DNA of 64,000 bases from PALSA-188 sp050746185 (GTDB lineage: Bacteria; Acidobacteriota; Terriglobia; Terriglobales; Acidobacteriaceae): contig JBOGLA010000016.1 of the NCBI GenBank assembly GCA_050746185.1, forward strand, positions 124,001-188,000. Reading direction: 5' to 3'. The notes under the pieces were generated by a model. It saw only the letters and a list, made by a program, of their open reading frames with translations, did not search any database and was not told where the DNA came from. The translations under genes were made by a program, and so were the position numbers. Shown in pieces: positions 18,287 to 28,195 of this stretch; within the stretch, counting starts at the first letter, position 1; every line of letters starts with the position of its first letter.

Positions 18287-19915
18287 ATGAAGGCAGCCGA
18301 CCTGGTAATGACGATAGCTCGCGAAAAGGGCCTGGAGCATTTCTTCGGGATTCCGGGAGGCGGATCACCCCTGGAGTTAATCGACGCCGGTCGAGCCATT
18401 GGGGTGCAGTTTGTGAACGTCGCCCATGAATCCTCTGCCGCGATTGCAGCAGCTTATTACGGATGGGTTAAGCAAACCGCAGGTTTAGCCATGAGCATTC
18501 GCGGTGTGGGTGCAGCCAATTTGGCTGGAGGCGTTGCAAATGTCTACTTCGAGCGGTTGCCGCTAGTCGCAATATGTGAGGGCCCCCCAGTTTCACCTGG
18601 AACCACTGAGAGTGTTCAACAATGTGACCAGTTACGCCTCTTTGAAGGTGTTTGCGGATACCAGGGTACGTTAACAAGCAATAACTCTCGCAGAATGATT
18701 CATGAGGCCTTCTCAAAGGCGGTCGAATGTCGCCCAACACCCTCTGTTATCCATCTTCCCGCTGGCCTGGGCGAAATCAACGACGATACCGAAATCGGCC
18801 ACACGGCTGTCGGACGTCCATTTTCTCCGTACGAAGAACAGTTGAAGCAGGTCAAGAATTTCCTCGACCGACATCCCCGCGTCGCCGTGCTAGCTGGCGC
18901 TGATGTTATTCGTCATGGAGCTCAAAGTGAATTGTTGACTTTTGCAGAAAACATAGGAGCGGCGGTTTTGGTAACAATGGAGGCCCGAGGTGTATTTCCT
19001 GAGTCAAACCCGCGATGGGCGGGCGTTTTTCTCGGCCTATTCAATCCGAATGTTATCGAAAGCAAAGTGTTTCAGCAAGCAGACGCCGTCGTATTGATCG
19101 GTGTGGACGCGATGATGACTCATGCGCAATGGAATCTGAATTTGCCTACGTGCGAAATCGTGGCCAGTGAAAGCTTCTCCACAATGTCTACTCCAGAAGT
19201 GCGTTTGAATGGAAACCTCAGAACGACATTGAAGGGAATGGCGTGCACGACGAAGCCGGGATTTTCTGGCACAGAAGTACAACAACTTAGATCATACATT
19301 CTGCCCTACTTCCAACGTCCGGCGAGTGCGCGGTTTACGGCACAGGACATTATTGAGATCACTCGGAGTCTGCTACCTCCGGATGGATTACTGCTTTCTG
19401 AGACAGGCGCCTTTGTATGCATGTTGGAACACCTTTGGGCAGTCGAACAACCTCGCACATTCATGGGAACTTCAGGGGGAAGAACGATGGGCCTGATGAT
19501 ACCTGCCGCACTGGGTGCTGCGATCGCCGAGCCGAAAATTCCAAAGGTTGGCATCGGTGCCGACGGCAGTTTACTCATGCGACTTGGGGAACTCGAGGTT
19601 TTTGCACGACAAGAAATTGCCATGCCACTCATCATTATTAACGATCAAGCGCTGGGCACTATGAAGGCCCGGCAGCGATCGCGGGGCTTTCCCGATTATG
19701 CGCTTGATTTCCATGCGGTTGATTTTGCCGCCATTGCCCGTGCCAGCGGGTTACATGGAGTAATTGTAGAAACCCCCGAATCTTTCAGTCGCGAACTCAA
19801 GGAAGCGCTGACTTCAAAGCGTACGACGTTGATTGATGCTCGAGTGGACCCAAAGGCTTATCAAGACAGCTTCAGTCCCACAATCGGTGATTTGAGCCAA
19901 CTATCTCGCGCCTGA
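18287..19915 (+). CDS. Thiamine-diphosphate-dependent enzyme, acetolactate-synthase-like
   Basis: A 542-residue three-domain ThDP enzyme. The N-terminal PYR domain has the catalytic glutamate region NVAHESSAAIAAA. The C-terminal PP domain has the ThDP/Mg motif GADGSLLM...NDQALGT (the usual GDG begins as GAD-G). Members include acetolactate synthase, benzoylformate decarboxylase, phosphonopyruvate decarboxylase and sulfopyruvate decarboxylase. As first gene of an operon of sugar-acid enzymes it may decarboxylate or ligate a 2-keto acid formed by the dehydratases. There is no small regulatory subunit next to it, so it is unlikely to be the biosynthetic acetolactate synthase. Confidence 0.78.
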   Translation: MKAADLVMTIAREKGLEHFFGIPGGGSPLELIDAGRAIGVQFVNVAHESSAAIAAAYYGWVKQTAGLAMSIRGVGAANLAGGVANVYFERLPLVAICEGPPVSPGTTESVQQCDQLRLFEGVCGYQGTLTSNNSRRMIHEAFSKAVECRPTPSVIHLPAGLGEINDDTEIGHTAVGRPFSPYEEQLKQVKNFLDRHPRVAVLAGADVIRHGAQSELLTFAENIGAAVLVTMEARGVFPESNPRWAGVFLGLFNPNVIESKVFQQADAVVLIGVDAMMTHAQWNLNLPTCEIVASESFSTMSTPEVRLNGNLRTTLKGMACTTKPGFSGTEVQQLRSYILPYFQRPASARFTAQDIIEITRSLLPPDGLLLSETGAFVCMLEHLWAVEQPRTFMGTSGGRTMGLMIPAALGAAIAEPKIPKVGIGADGSLLMRLGELEVFARQEIAMPLIIINDQALGTMKARQRSRGFPDYALDFHAVDFAAIARASGLHGVIVETPESFSRELKEALTSKRTTLIDARVDPKAYQDSFSPTIGDLSQLSRA

Positions 19916-19924
19916 TTTGTTGAT

Positions 19925-21046
19925 GTGAAAGGGAAGGTCTATACATCGTTGGAACATCGCTCCCCGCGACCGCGTAACCACGGCTGTCGGATCACCCAGT
20001 TTGTCTACTTAGGCTATGACGCTCTCGCTCTAGAGAATGAGCAACTGCGTATCACCGTGCTCCCGGGCAAAGGCTCGGATGTCATCCATTTTCTTTATAA
20101 GCCTAAGGACATGGACTTCATGTGGGCTTCGTCTCCCGGACTTCAGCCTTTCGGCGCCGTGAAATCTCCAAATGCCAAAGGTCAGGCATTTTTGGATTAC
20201 TACCCAGGAGGGTGGCAAGAAATTTTGCCCAATTTCGGCGATCCATGCGAATACAAAAACATGACGCTCGGACTCCATGACGAAGTCAGTTTACTGCCAT
20301 GGAAATACAACATTGTGGAGGACGATGACGAATGTGTCTCGGTGGAGTTAGAGGTTCGTTGTATCCGCACTCCATTCCGGATTTGCAAACAACTAACGCT
20401 TCGTCCTGGGTTATGTCTCGATATCACAGAAGAGGTCCATAACGACTCAGAGGAAACGATGGATTGTACCTGGGGCCACCACCCGACTTTCGGATCTCCA
20501 TTTTTGGATGAGGCCTGCCGCGTGCTAGTGCCGCCATGCAAGGTAAAAACTCAAGAAGAATACGTCTCCCAAAATTCTCGTCTCGAAAGGGGTCAAGATT
20601 GCGATTGGCCACTGGTGTGGAGCCGAAAAGGAGAAAAGGTCGACCTTTCTCGGGTCGCCCCAAAGATTACTCGTTCTCATGACATGGCTTATCTCTACGG
20701 TTTCGATAAGGGTTGGTACGGATTGTTTCATGAAGATCGGAAGCTGGGCTTTGGTATGAAATGGGATTCCAATATTTTCCCTTACCTCTGGTTCTGGCAG
20801 GTTTATGGCGGATGGTCTGGATACCCGTGGTATGGAAGCAGCTACAACATTGGTCTGGAACCATGTTCGTCTTACCCTCAGTCTCTGACTGCGGCTGTCC
20901 GGGCCGGTACGCAGATGAGATTCGCAGCCGGGGAGACGATTCAAACCTCTCTTCAGGCAGTCGTCATTTTGGACTCAAATGATTTTATTCGCGGTGCGTC
21001 GTCAGACGATGCAACCGGTGTGGCGAAACACTTAGATCGCTGTTAG
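19925..21046 (+). CDS. Mutarotase-fold protein (DUF4432/aldose-epimerase-like)
   Basis: A 373-residue protein starting at GTG 19,925, nine bases after the upstream stop. The text ALENEQLRITVLPGKGSDVIHFLYKPKDMDFMW is the N-terminal strand pattern of aldose-1-epimerase-like proteins, and MDCTWGHHPTFG contains the conserved His pair of the sugar site. A second such protein is at 4,964-6,157, but they are not close to each other. It likely equilibrates anomers or epimers of the sugar handled by the adjacent dehydratase. Specificity unknown. Confidence 0.68.
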   Translation: MKGKVYTSLEHRSPRPRNHGCRITQFVYLGYDALALENEQLRITVLPGKGSDVIHFLYKPKDMDFMWASSPGLQPFGAVKSPNAKGQAFLDYYPGGWQEILPNFGDPCEYKNMTLGLHDEVSLLPWKYNIVEDDDECVSVELEVRCIRTPFRICKQLTLRPGLCLDITEEVHNDSEETMDCTWGHHPTFGSPFLDEACRVLVPPCKVKTQEEYVSQNSRLERGQDCDWPLVWSRKGEKVDLSRVAPKITRSHDMAYLYGFDKGWYGLFHEDRKLGFGMKWDSNIFPYLWFWQVYGGWSGYPWYGSSYNIGLEPCSSYPQSLTAAVRAGTQMRFAAGETIQTSLQAVVILDSNDFIRGASSDDATGVAKHLDRC

Positions 21047-21095
21047 GACACAAACCAGGGAAACCTGGTCTTTCTCTTGAACGGAGTGCGACGGA

Positions 21096-22214
21096 ATGCG
21101 AATAACGAACGTTGAACCTATTTATGTTCGGATGCAGCAGGTCAAGAAACAGTGCGACAGTGGCCAAGATGCCCTCATTATCAAGGTAAGCACGGATGAA
21201 GGAATTACTGGAATCGGAGAGGTCGACTCAGCACCGTCGGCGGTGCAAGGGTTGGTCAACGGAGCGTTCTCACATACACTCTGTTGCGGGCTGAAACAAT
21301 TGTTGATAGGGGAAGACCCTTTTCAAACCGAATATCTGTTTCACAAAATGTTTCGCAATAATATTTACATTGGGCACTCGGGGATACTGATCCATGCGAT
21401 TAGTGGCGTCGACATTGCGCTGTGGGACATCAAGGGCAAAAAATTGGGGTTGCCAATTTGGAAACTTTTGGGCGGCGGATTTCATAAGAAGCTACGTTGC
21501 TATGCGAGCGTTTTGTTCGGAGATACGCCCGAAAAAACATACGACGAGGCGTCGCGGCTGCGCGATCTAGGCTTTACTGCGGCAAAGTTCGGCTGGGGAC
21601 CGATGGGGAAGGACGCGAAAAATGATGTCGCCTTGGTGGCTAAAGCTCGCGCCGGCCTCGGTGACGACTTGGACTTAATGGTTGACGCAGGGCTGGCCTG
21701 GGATACAAAAACAGCAATTCAGCGGGCTGACGCCTTCACCCCATACAATCCGTTTTGGTTGGAAGAACCGCTTCACCCCCACAATTACGAAGGCTACAAC
21801 CAACTGACAAAAGCAAGCAAGATTCGCATCGCCGCAGGGGAAGAGGAAGACAGCCTGGACGATTACCGCCGCCTGATTACCGAAGGTCAATGTGATGTAA
21901 TTCAAGTTGATCTCACTCGGTGCGGCGGTTTTACAGGCGCGATGAAGGTCGCGTCGTTGGCGGCCAACTACCATCGGCCAGTCGCGAACCATGGCTTTAC
22001 TACCTACATCAATGTGTCCGCCGCGCTGCATTGGCTTAACTCAATCCCGAATGCACTTATTGTCGAATTTGCGTCGCAGAATAATACCGACCTCCGGGAA
22101 TCCCTTACTCGGCAGACTATTAAGGCTGTAGGTGGCTTCCTTGACATACCGCAAGAGCCGGGCTTGGGAGTCGATTTAAATGAAGACACTATCGGCAAAC
22201 TGAGAGTTTCGTGA
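21096..22214 (+). CDS. Mandelate racemase/muconate lactonising enzyme-family dehydratase
   Basis: A 372-residue enolase-superfamily protein. The capping domain shows SGVDIALWDIKGKKLGLPIWKLLGG. In the barrel the Lys base region AAKFGWGPMGKD, metal ligands LMVDAGLAWD, FWLEEPLHP and AAGEEED, and the His base VANHGFTT are in order. The His after the third ligand and the absence of a second Lys in the first motif suggest a sugar-acid dehydratase rather than a muconate cycloisomerase. It is translationally coupled to the next gene by a GTGA overlap. Confidence 0.82.
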   Translation: MRITNVEPIYVRMQQVKKQCDSGQDALIIKVSTDEGITGIGEVDSAPSAVQGLVNGAFSHTLCCGLKQLLIGEDPFQTEYLFHKMFRNNIYIGHSGILIHAISGVDIALWDIKGKKLGLPIWKLLGGGFHKKLRCYASVLFGDTPEKTYDEASRLRDLGFTAAKFGWGPMGKDAKNDVALVAKARAGLGDDLDLMVDAGLAWDTKTAIQRADAFTPYNPFWLEEPLHPHNYEGYNQLTKASKIRIAAGEEEDSLDDYRRLITEGQCDVIQVDLTRCGGFTGAMKVASLAANYHRPVANHGFTTYINVSAALHWLNSIPNALIVEFASQNNTDLRESLTRQTIKAVGGFLDIPQEPGLGVDLNEDTIGKLRVS

Positions 22215-24673
22215 TACGAAATGAGTTTCTTGTGTTTACTTCTACATTTGCCATTCCTGAAGCGCTAACTTTCGATTCCGTGGCAAGCCGGCACCACGAG
22301 GTGACTTACCGCGAAGTGGCGAAGCATTTCGGCGGTCCGATGTCTAAGCATCCTGTCATTAGTGTTAGGGGACATCCAGAACTTATATGGATCAGGCCTG
22401 ATATGGGTGCAGGTTCAGTTGCGAATTCTGTTGCATTTGGCTTTGGGTCGAATCCTAGGCAGATTCCGTGGCGTGAGGTAGGCCAGGAATTGCTACAAGG
22501 ATATCTCCCTATCGTGCGCAGCACATGGGATAACGGTTTCTTGAAGTTTACACAGATGAGCTTCGCAACATTGCTAAGCGCTCGCGGAGTGAAGACTGGT
22601 CATGAAAAGCAAATTGCAGTACTCGAAATGACGGTTTTGAATACACACCCAACAGAATTTGCGGATGCGATTTTCTTCGCCTTCGTCCCGATCCTCATCA
22701 CCACGAAGGGCGTGCCTCCATTTCCATATAACACTTACGATCTCTTTGAGGTCGTGGGATCCTTGCCTCGGGTCGGGGAAGACCTCCGGGACCCAGATGA
22801 CAATGTCTTTCGGCGGAGTTCGCTTTCGTTGGGAGTTTACAAAACCGACGGTTCTGTCGATTCCGTAAGCGATGAATCCACATTCCGCTTTTCATCGCAA
22901 CTCCGTCCTGGAGAGCGTGCGAGTGTCCGTCTGTTTATTACAAGTTCCGCGCGTGGGCTAACCGCGGACGAACTAGCGAAGTTACAAGATCTTGATTACG
23001 AGGCGACACTCGATCGGCGAATCCTCGATCTCGAAGCAATCCTCAAACAAGGAACTGAGATTCAGGTGCCGGATACCATGGTGAACAACATCTACAAAGC
23101 CCAAATTTTGCACGCTCAGAGCCAGATATTGCAGGCCGCCGATAAAGACTATTGCCTACCCGTTCAAGGCCATCAGGGTGTGTGGCCTTGGGAGGCTATG
23201 AAGTTTACGGTTCATTGGGATTCCATCGGTCACCACGACGACGTTAGAAAATGTCTGGAGTACTTTTTGCAGGTTCAAGGAAGATTTTTACCGCAGGGAG
23301 ATTTTAAGAGCAGAGATGGCACTTTCGGGGGAACTATTGCTTTTGAATTGAGCGGCTGGGAAGAAGATTTCCAGTCTACCCTGTATGGACAGCTGGCCAA
23401 GATGAATGCCGGGAAAGAGGGAGACTTCCCCAACTGGATGAACGGCACGGGAGCGATACTATATGCCTTCGCGGTGCACTACCTGTACACCCGCGATCGC
23501 GCGTGGCTGAAGCGAGTGGCACCGGCGTTGATTCTCGCGTGCGATTGGATCATCACTGAGCGTCGAGCCACCAAGAAGGTCGACGAGAACGGGGAGAAGG
23601 TCTCGCACTTCGGCCTGCTACCCATTGGCAGAGCCTACGACACCGCGGAAGAGGCGATTCGTCAACTGGCATCCGATGGCGAATTAGAAGATGGCAGAAT
23701 GGATGACCGTCACGCACCCCTGGATACTTACTACCCATGTTTTACTGACAGTTATTGCTCTCAGGGTTTAAGCAGCATCGCCGAGGCATTGACCGATATT
23801 GAACATCCCGAGAGCCAGCGGTTACTTTCCGAGGCAGCAGAATACCGTAGAGACATCCTTGAAGTGATGGGTCGGACGCGCAGCATGGATCAAAGCCTTC
23901 CGCCGTATCCCGAACGTTTGAACCGACCGCCAGCTTGGGCCGAGTTCGCTACGGGTGCTTTAGCCTATCTTGATTCCGGTTTTCTCGATCCAAAGGATCC
24001 CGCTTTCGACCAACTCGAAAATTACATGAAAATAAAATGGAATCGTGGGGTATTGGGCCTGACAGGCGGCATGGAGAAAAATGGAGATCCCCACGGTACA
24101 GACTCCTTCTATGTGAACTTCTCAGAGGACATCTGGCATCGCGGTTGGATGTTGAGGGGCGAGATTGAAAAAGCGCTGCTGACCTTCTACTCCATGCTCG
24201 GCTACGGGCTCGACAAACATACATTGGTAACGGTCGAAAGATTCCACCTGTTAGACCAGCGGTATGCTCCATTTTTCATGGACACATCCGCATTTGCGCG
24301 CGTCTGCGGGCTTATCCGTCAATCCCTTCTGTTCGAAAAAGCCGGCGTGTTGTATTTGCTGGCAGGAATACCACGACGGTGGCTGGAATGGGGCAAGCGA
24401 ATCGAACTAACTCGCGGCGTTACAACTGTCGGTAAGGTGAATTTTAGCGTCGAATCCAAGGCGGATGAGAAGGAGATCGTTGTCGCACTAAAATTAACGG
24501 AGTTGCGCCGTGAGGAACTAAAAGGTCTCCGGCTCCGGCTGCCACATCCTACGCGGCAAAAAATGAAGGCGGTGCGGATCGACGGAAAGCAATGGTCGCG
24601 TTTCAACGCGGACGACGAGGTAATTGATCTCGATGCACGAAACGGCGCGACTGAGGTCGCGGTGAACTACTGA
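22211..24673 (+). CDS. Large (alpha/alpha)6-barrel glycoside hydrolase-like protein
   Basis: An 820-residue protein. The N-terminal third is beta-rich and lacks a signal peptide. Residues about 290-680 have the six-hairpin pattern of alpha-L-rhamnosidase/glucoamylase-like enzymes: VQGHQGVWPWEAMKFTVHWDSIG, ERRATKKVDENG, and a final LLYLLAGIPRRWLEWG segment resembling the end of GH78-type proteins. Acidic residues in these motifs could be the general acid and base. The GTG start overlaps the stop of the dehydratase gene. It probably hydrolyses an imported oligosaccharide in the cytoplasm. Confidence 0.65.
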   Translation: MIRNEFLVFTSTFAIPEALTFDSVASRHHEVTYREVAKHFGGPMSKHPVISVRGHPELIWIRPDMGAGSVANSVAFGFGSNPRQIPWREVGQELLQGYLPIVRSTWDNGFLKFTQMSFATLLSARGVKTGHEKQIAVLEMTVLNTHPTEFADAIFFAFVPILITTKGVPPFPYNTYDLFEVVGSLPRVGEDLRDPDDNVFRRSSLSLGVYKTDGSVDSVSDESTFRFSSQLRPGERASVRLFITSSARGLTADELAKLQDLDYEATLDRRILDLEAILKQGTEIQVPDTMVNNIYKAQILHAQSQILQAADKDYCLPVQGHQGVWPWEAMKFTVHWDSIGHHDDVRKCLEYFLQVQGRFLPQGDFKSRDGTFGGTIAFELSGWEEDFQSTLYGQLAKMNAGKEGDFPNWMNGTGAILYAFAVHYLYTRDRAWLKRVAPALILACDWIITERRATKKVDENGEKVSHFGLLPIGRAYDTAEEAIRQLASDGELEDGRMDDRHAPLDTYYPCFTDSYCSQGLSSIAEALTDIEHPESQRLLSEAAEYRRDILEVMGRTRSMDQSLPPYPERLNRPPAWAEFATGALAYLDSGFLDPKDPAFDQLENYMKIKWNRGVLGLTGGMEKNGDPHGTDSFYVNFSEDIWHRGWMLRGEIEKALLTFYSMLGYGLDKHTLVTVERFHLLDQRYAPFFMDTSAFARVCGLIRQSLLFEKAGVLYLLAGIPRRWLEWGKRIELTRGVTTVGKVNFSVESKADEKEIVVALKLTELRREELKGLRLRLPHPTRQKMKAVRIDGKQWSRFNADDEVIDLDARNGATEVAVNY

Positions 24674-24707
24674 CATCTTAAATTTATTCTGACACCGAGG
24701 GTCTGTA

Positions 24708-25424
24708 ATGCGCTCCGAGTTGAACGACAAAGTGGCGATCGTAACCGGAGGAACGCGCGGAATCGGCTATGGCCTGGCGAAAGCATTGCTGGACGAAGGC
24801 GCAAAAGTATTCATCTGCGGCCGGCAGGAGGCATCCGTCAAGGCCGCCTTACAAACCTTGTCAGCCAACTACCAAGACCGGGTGGCCGGCCTCACGGCCG
24901 ATGTAACTCGATATGAGGATTGTAGCAAGCTCATCCGGGATGCGTTCGAGCGCTTCGGCGCGGTCGACATCCTGATAAACAACGCAGGTATTGGTCACAT
25001 CTACAAGCCTGCGGACCAAATCACTCCACAGGTTTGGGATACAACTATTCAGACCAATCTGTCAGGGATGTTTTACTGTTGCCACGCCGCCATACCATTT
25101 ATGCGGAAAGCAGGCGTGGGATATATTTTTAACATTTCGAGTGTGGCGGAAATCTTAAGAGTACCAGGGGGAAGCGCATACAACGCTTCGAAAAGCGGGG
25201 TGAGCGGCTTAAGCGAAACACTAATGAAAGATGTCCGGTACGACGGCATTCGTGTCAGCGAAATCGTGATCGGAAGCGTTTCAACTGAGGATCGCGGTTA
25301 CGAAAGTTGGAAGTTGGCGGTGGAAGACATTATTCAGTTAGTACTGGTTTTCTACAAACTACCGCCGCGGGCGCTCGTCGGCCGCGTCGAACTTTGGCCT
25401 TCGCAGCCGCCACCGAATAGGTAA
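24708..25424 (+). CDS. Short-chain dehydrogenase/reductase (SDR)
   Basis: A 238-residue SDR with TGGTRGIG, NNAGIGHIY, catalytic NISSVAEIL and YNASKSG motifs. It is shorter than usual at the C-terminus: it lacks the VDGG end and finishes in a proline-rich stretch (WPSQPPPNR), as in 3-ketoacyl reductase-like SDRs that keep a short tail. Second SDR-type activity of this operon; substrate unknown. Confidence 0.88.
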   Translation: MRSELNDKVAIVTGGTRGIGYGLAKALLDEGAKVFICGRQEASVKAALQTLSANYQDRVAGLTADVTRYEDCSKLIRDAFERFGAVDILINNAGIGHIYKPADQITPQVWDTTIQTNLSGMFYCCHAAIPFMRKAGVGYIFNISSVAEILRVPGGSAYNASKSGVSGLSETLMKDVRYDGIRVSEIVIGSVSTEDRGYESWKLAVEDIIQLVLVFYKLPPRALVGRVELWPSQPPPNR

Positions 25425-25517
25425 CAACTGCTTACTGAGCGCTACAGGGTTGGGTCGGTGACCATCATTTCGAGTGCATATGGTCAGCGAACACATAACG
25501 TCACGGAGGGTTCCGCG

Positions 25518-26276
25518 ATGCTGCTAGCGGGGAAAACATGTCTTATCACAGGCGGTGGAACGGGAATCGGTCGAGCTACGGCTTTTCGGTTTGTCGAGGA
25601 AGGAGCGGCAGTCTGGATTGCCGGCATCGATGTCGATTCGCTCAGGAACACCGCGCAAGAAATTGGTTCCAAGTGCATGTGGCGTGCTGTTGATGTTGCC
25701 AAGCAAGAGGAACTTCAGCGGGTCGTCGATGAAATGCCTCAGTTGGATGTTCTAGTCGCAAACGCCGCTGTCAGTTATTCAATTGACTTACTGAAGGACC
25801 CTTTGAGTCGGTGGCGGGACATGGTGGAGGTGAATATGTGGGGGATCGTGTTCACTTGCCTCACAGGCGGCAAAAAGATGATTTCCCAGGGACAAGGGGG
25901 ACGCATCATTATTACGTCCTCCATATTGAGCGGAATCGCAGAGCCTGGAAGCACACACTATGCGATGGCCAAAGCGGCACTAAACCAACTCGGACGCCAG
26001 CTTGCGGTCGAATGGGCCGAGCACGGAATACTAGTCAACGTGGTCGCTCCGGGATGCGTGCATACACCCATGAGTTATGCGGGAGGATCGAACGAATATG
26101 AAAGCGACTGGTTCAAGGAGTTCTTTGTAAATCCCAAGCGGCCCAGATTGCCATTAATGCGGCCAGCCTATCCGGAGGAAATTGCAGAGGCTATTTTGTT
26201 TTTTTCCAACCCGAAAAACAGTTACTGCACGGGCAGCGTCTTGAATGTCGATGGAGGGCTTACTGTTAGGTTCTGA
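25518..26276 (+). CDS. Short-chain dehydrogenase/reductase (SDR)
   Basis: A 252-residue SDR read from ATG 25,518, which has GGAGG eight bases upstream (25,505-25,509); a GTG at 25,458 extends the frame but adds non-conserved residues. Motifs: TGGGTGIGRAT, VANAAVSYS, catalytic ITSSILSGIA, YAMAKAAL, and the terminal NVDGG. It lies between another SDR and a dehydratase in the same orientation and is likely a sugar dehydrogenase of the shared pathway. Confidence 0.88.
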   Translation: MLLAGKTCLITGGGTGIGRATAFRFVEEGAAVWIAGIDVDSLRNTAQEIGSKCMWRAVDVAKQEELQRVVDEMPQLDVLVANAAVSYSIDLLKDPLSRWRDMVEVNMWGIVFTCLTGGKKMISQGQGGRIIITSSILSGIAEPGSTHYAMAKAALNQLGRQLAVEWAEHGILVNVVAPGCVHTPMSYAGGSNEYESDWFKEFFVNPKRPRLPLMRPAYPEEIAEAILFFSNPKNSYCTGSVLNVDGGLTVRF

Positions 26277-26286
26277 AACAAAACAA

Positions 26287-27438
26287 ATGTCAGAGTCAAT
26301 CACTATCAAGAGCATTCGAGCAATTCCGCTGTACGGAAAACCGTACGGAGACTGGCCACATCGCTTCGGTGACCAAGAACAGACCCGGACCTTGGTCGAA
26401 GTCTTAACCAACAATGGTATTGCGGCCCTCGGGAGCGTTTATACCTCAGCGTCGCTCGTCGAAGGTGCGCTCCAACTCTTACGGCCGCTGTACGAGGGAG
26501 CCTCGGCAGTGGATCCAGCCGCTACCGCGGAGAAGCTTCACCAGCATACATTCTGGCAAGGCCGCGGAGGCGCGGTGACTCACACGATCAGCGGCATTGA
26601 CATGGCATTGTGGGACATTCTCGGGAAAGTTGCGAATCAACCTATCTACCGCCTGCTAGGCGGGAAGCTCCGAGATCGCGTGAAGCCTTATGCCTCGATG
26701 CTGATGGAAGAACCTGCCAAGATGAGGGACAAGCTGCAAGCGGCAATGGAAAGCGGCTTCCAAGCCTTCAAAATAGGCTGGGGGTCATTTGGCCGTCGCA
26801 ACGCCGCAGACGACGAATCGATTGTTCGTGCAGCTCGAGATGCAATAGGAGCCGACACCGAATTGATGGTGGACGCGGGCGCCAGTGACGCATTCTGGCC
26901 TCATGGTTACAAATGGGCCATGAATACGAGCCGTATGTTGAATGCATACAGTGTGGTCTGGTTCGAGGAACCGGTTTGTCCCGATGACCTTGACAGTCTA
27001 ATTGAGCTAACTCGGCAGTCACCAGTCAAGATTGCTTCCGGTGAAGTGTTGACCCGCCGCCAATCGTTCCTCCCTTTAATTGAGCGTCACGCTGTGGATT
27101 ACCTGCAGCCCGATGTCACAAAAGTGGGAGGAATCAGCGAACAACATCGTATCGGGCAATATGCCAGCGATCACGGCATCATGCTGGTGCCGCATGGCTG
27201 GAACACAGGCATCGGATTGGCAGCAGATCTGCAAGTTTTGGCAGCTGCCGACAATGCACGCTGGGTCGAATATCTAACACCTGAGCCTTACATGGATGAT
27301 GTATTCGAATCGCCACCGAATCTTGATTCTGACGGGTGCCTTATGATTCCTGACATGCCTGGCTATGGATTCCAGTGGAGCGTTGAAGGCATTCGCCGGT
27401 TGTCGAAGGGAATGGACATCACCGTATCCATAATCTGA
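26287..27438 (+). CDS. Mandelate racemase/muconate lactonising enzyme-family dehydratase
   Basis: A 383-residue enolase-superfamily protein from ATG 26,287; an in-frame ATG at 26,245 lies inside the previous gene and adds 14 residues that do not match the family. Capping domain: SGIDMALWDILGKVANQPIYRLLGG. Barrel: Lys base in FKIGWGSFGR, ligands LMVDAGASD, WFEEPVCPDD, ASGEVLTRR, and His base in VPHGWNTG. This order matches sugar-acid dehydratases such as L-fuconate, D-arabinonate or L-talarate enzymes. Third complete enzyme of the superfamily in the window. Confidence 0.83.
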   Translation: MSESITIKSIRAIPLYGKPYGDWPHRFGDQEQTRTLVEVLTNNGIAALGSVYTSASLVEGALQLLRPLYEGASAVDPAATAEKLHQHTFWQGRGGAVTHTISGIDMALWDILGKVANQPIYRLLGGKLRDRVKPYASMLMEEPAKMRDKLQAAMESGFQAFKIGWGSFGRRNAADDESIVRAARDAIGADTELMVDAGASDAFWPHGYKWAMNTSRMLNAYSVVWFEEPVCPDDLDSLIELTRQSPVKIASGEVLTRRQSFLPLIERHAVDYLQPDVTKVGGISEQHRIGQYASDHGIMLVPHGWNTGIGLAADLQVLAAADNARWVEYLTPEPYMDDVFESPPNLDSDGCLMIPDMPGYGFQWSVEGIRRLSKGMDITVSII

Positions 27439-27454
27439 GCAGAGGGGCTGAATA

Positions 27455-28195
27455 ATGAATGTCCTATTTGTAGGCGCACACCCGGATGATATTGAGCTCT
27501 TTTGTGGAGGGACTGCCGCTCTGTACGCGAAGCAGGGTCACCAGGTCTTCTTCTGTGTGTCGACCAACGGCAATGTGGGATCGGCAACGCTGCCACAAAA
27601 TGAAATCGCAGCCATTCGACACAAGGAGGCGCAGAAGGGTGCGGAAGTAATCGGTGCGAAACTCATTTGGTTGGATTTCGACGATGAATTTCTGCTGGAT
27701 TCTCGAGAATCACGACTCGCCTTCATCGAAGCCTTTCGCCAATGTGAGCCTGAGGTTGTGATTTGCCACTGGCGTCACGATTACAACCCAGACCACTCAA
27801 TTTCCGGCATGATAGTCGATGAATGTATTCATATGGCGGGAATTCCCAACATCACAACTGCTTCCCCTCCCGTTCCGTCCGGCAAGATCCCCCATGTATA
27901 TTTCATGGATACTCCGGCTGGCGTCGGTTTTGAGCCTGAAATCTACGTAGACATCACGGAAACTTTCCCCACAAAGGTGAAGATGGTCGCGCAGCACGTG
28001 AGCCAAAATAGTTGGATGAAAAACATATTCGGATATGAGCTAGAAGCATTTCTGGAAATTCCCGCGAAGTTTCGCGGGCTGCAGGCGGGCTGCAAAATGG
28101 CAGAAGCCTTTCGTCCGAGTTATCGATGGGGAAGAACATTCGTGGATCACTATCTTCCTGAGTCGCGATCAGTTCATAAGGAATCAAGAACGTGA
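27455..28195 (+). CDS. LmbE/PIG-L family deacetylase
   Basis: A 246-residue zinc deacetylase-like protein. The metal-binding motif AHPDDIELFCGG is at residues about 8-20, and the third ligand lies in RHDYNPDHSISG. Family members deacetylate N-acetylglucosamine conjugates (mycothiol, bacillithiol, GPI anchors) or cleave amides in antibiotics. In this operon it may deacetylate an N-acetylated sugar or sugar acid. It is coupled to the next gene by a GTGA overlap. Confidence 0.88.
   Translation: MNVLFVGAHPDDIELFCGGTAALYAKQGHQVFFCVSTNGNVGSATLPQNEIAAIRHKEAQKGAEVIGAKLIWLDFDDEFLLDSRESRLAFIEAFRQCEPEVVICHWRHDYNPDHSISGMIVDECIHMAGIPNITTASPPVPSGKIPHVYFMDTPAGVGFEPEIYVDITETFPTKVKMVAQHVSQNSWMKNIFGYELEAFLEIPAKFRGLQAGCKMAEAFRPSYRWGRTFVDHYLPESRSVHKESRT

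Noticed and set aside
18287..19915. Biosynthetic acetolactate synthase (IlvB)
   Set aside because: No small subunit or branched-chain amino-acid genes nearby; context is sugar-acid catabolism.
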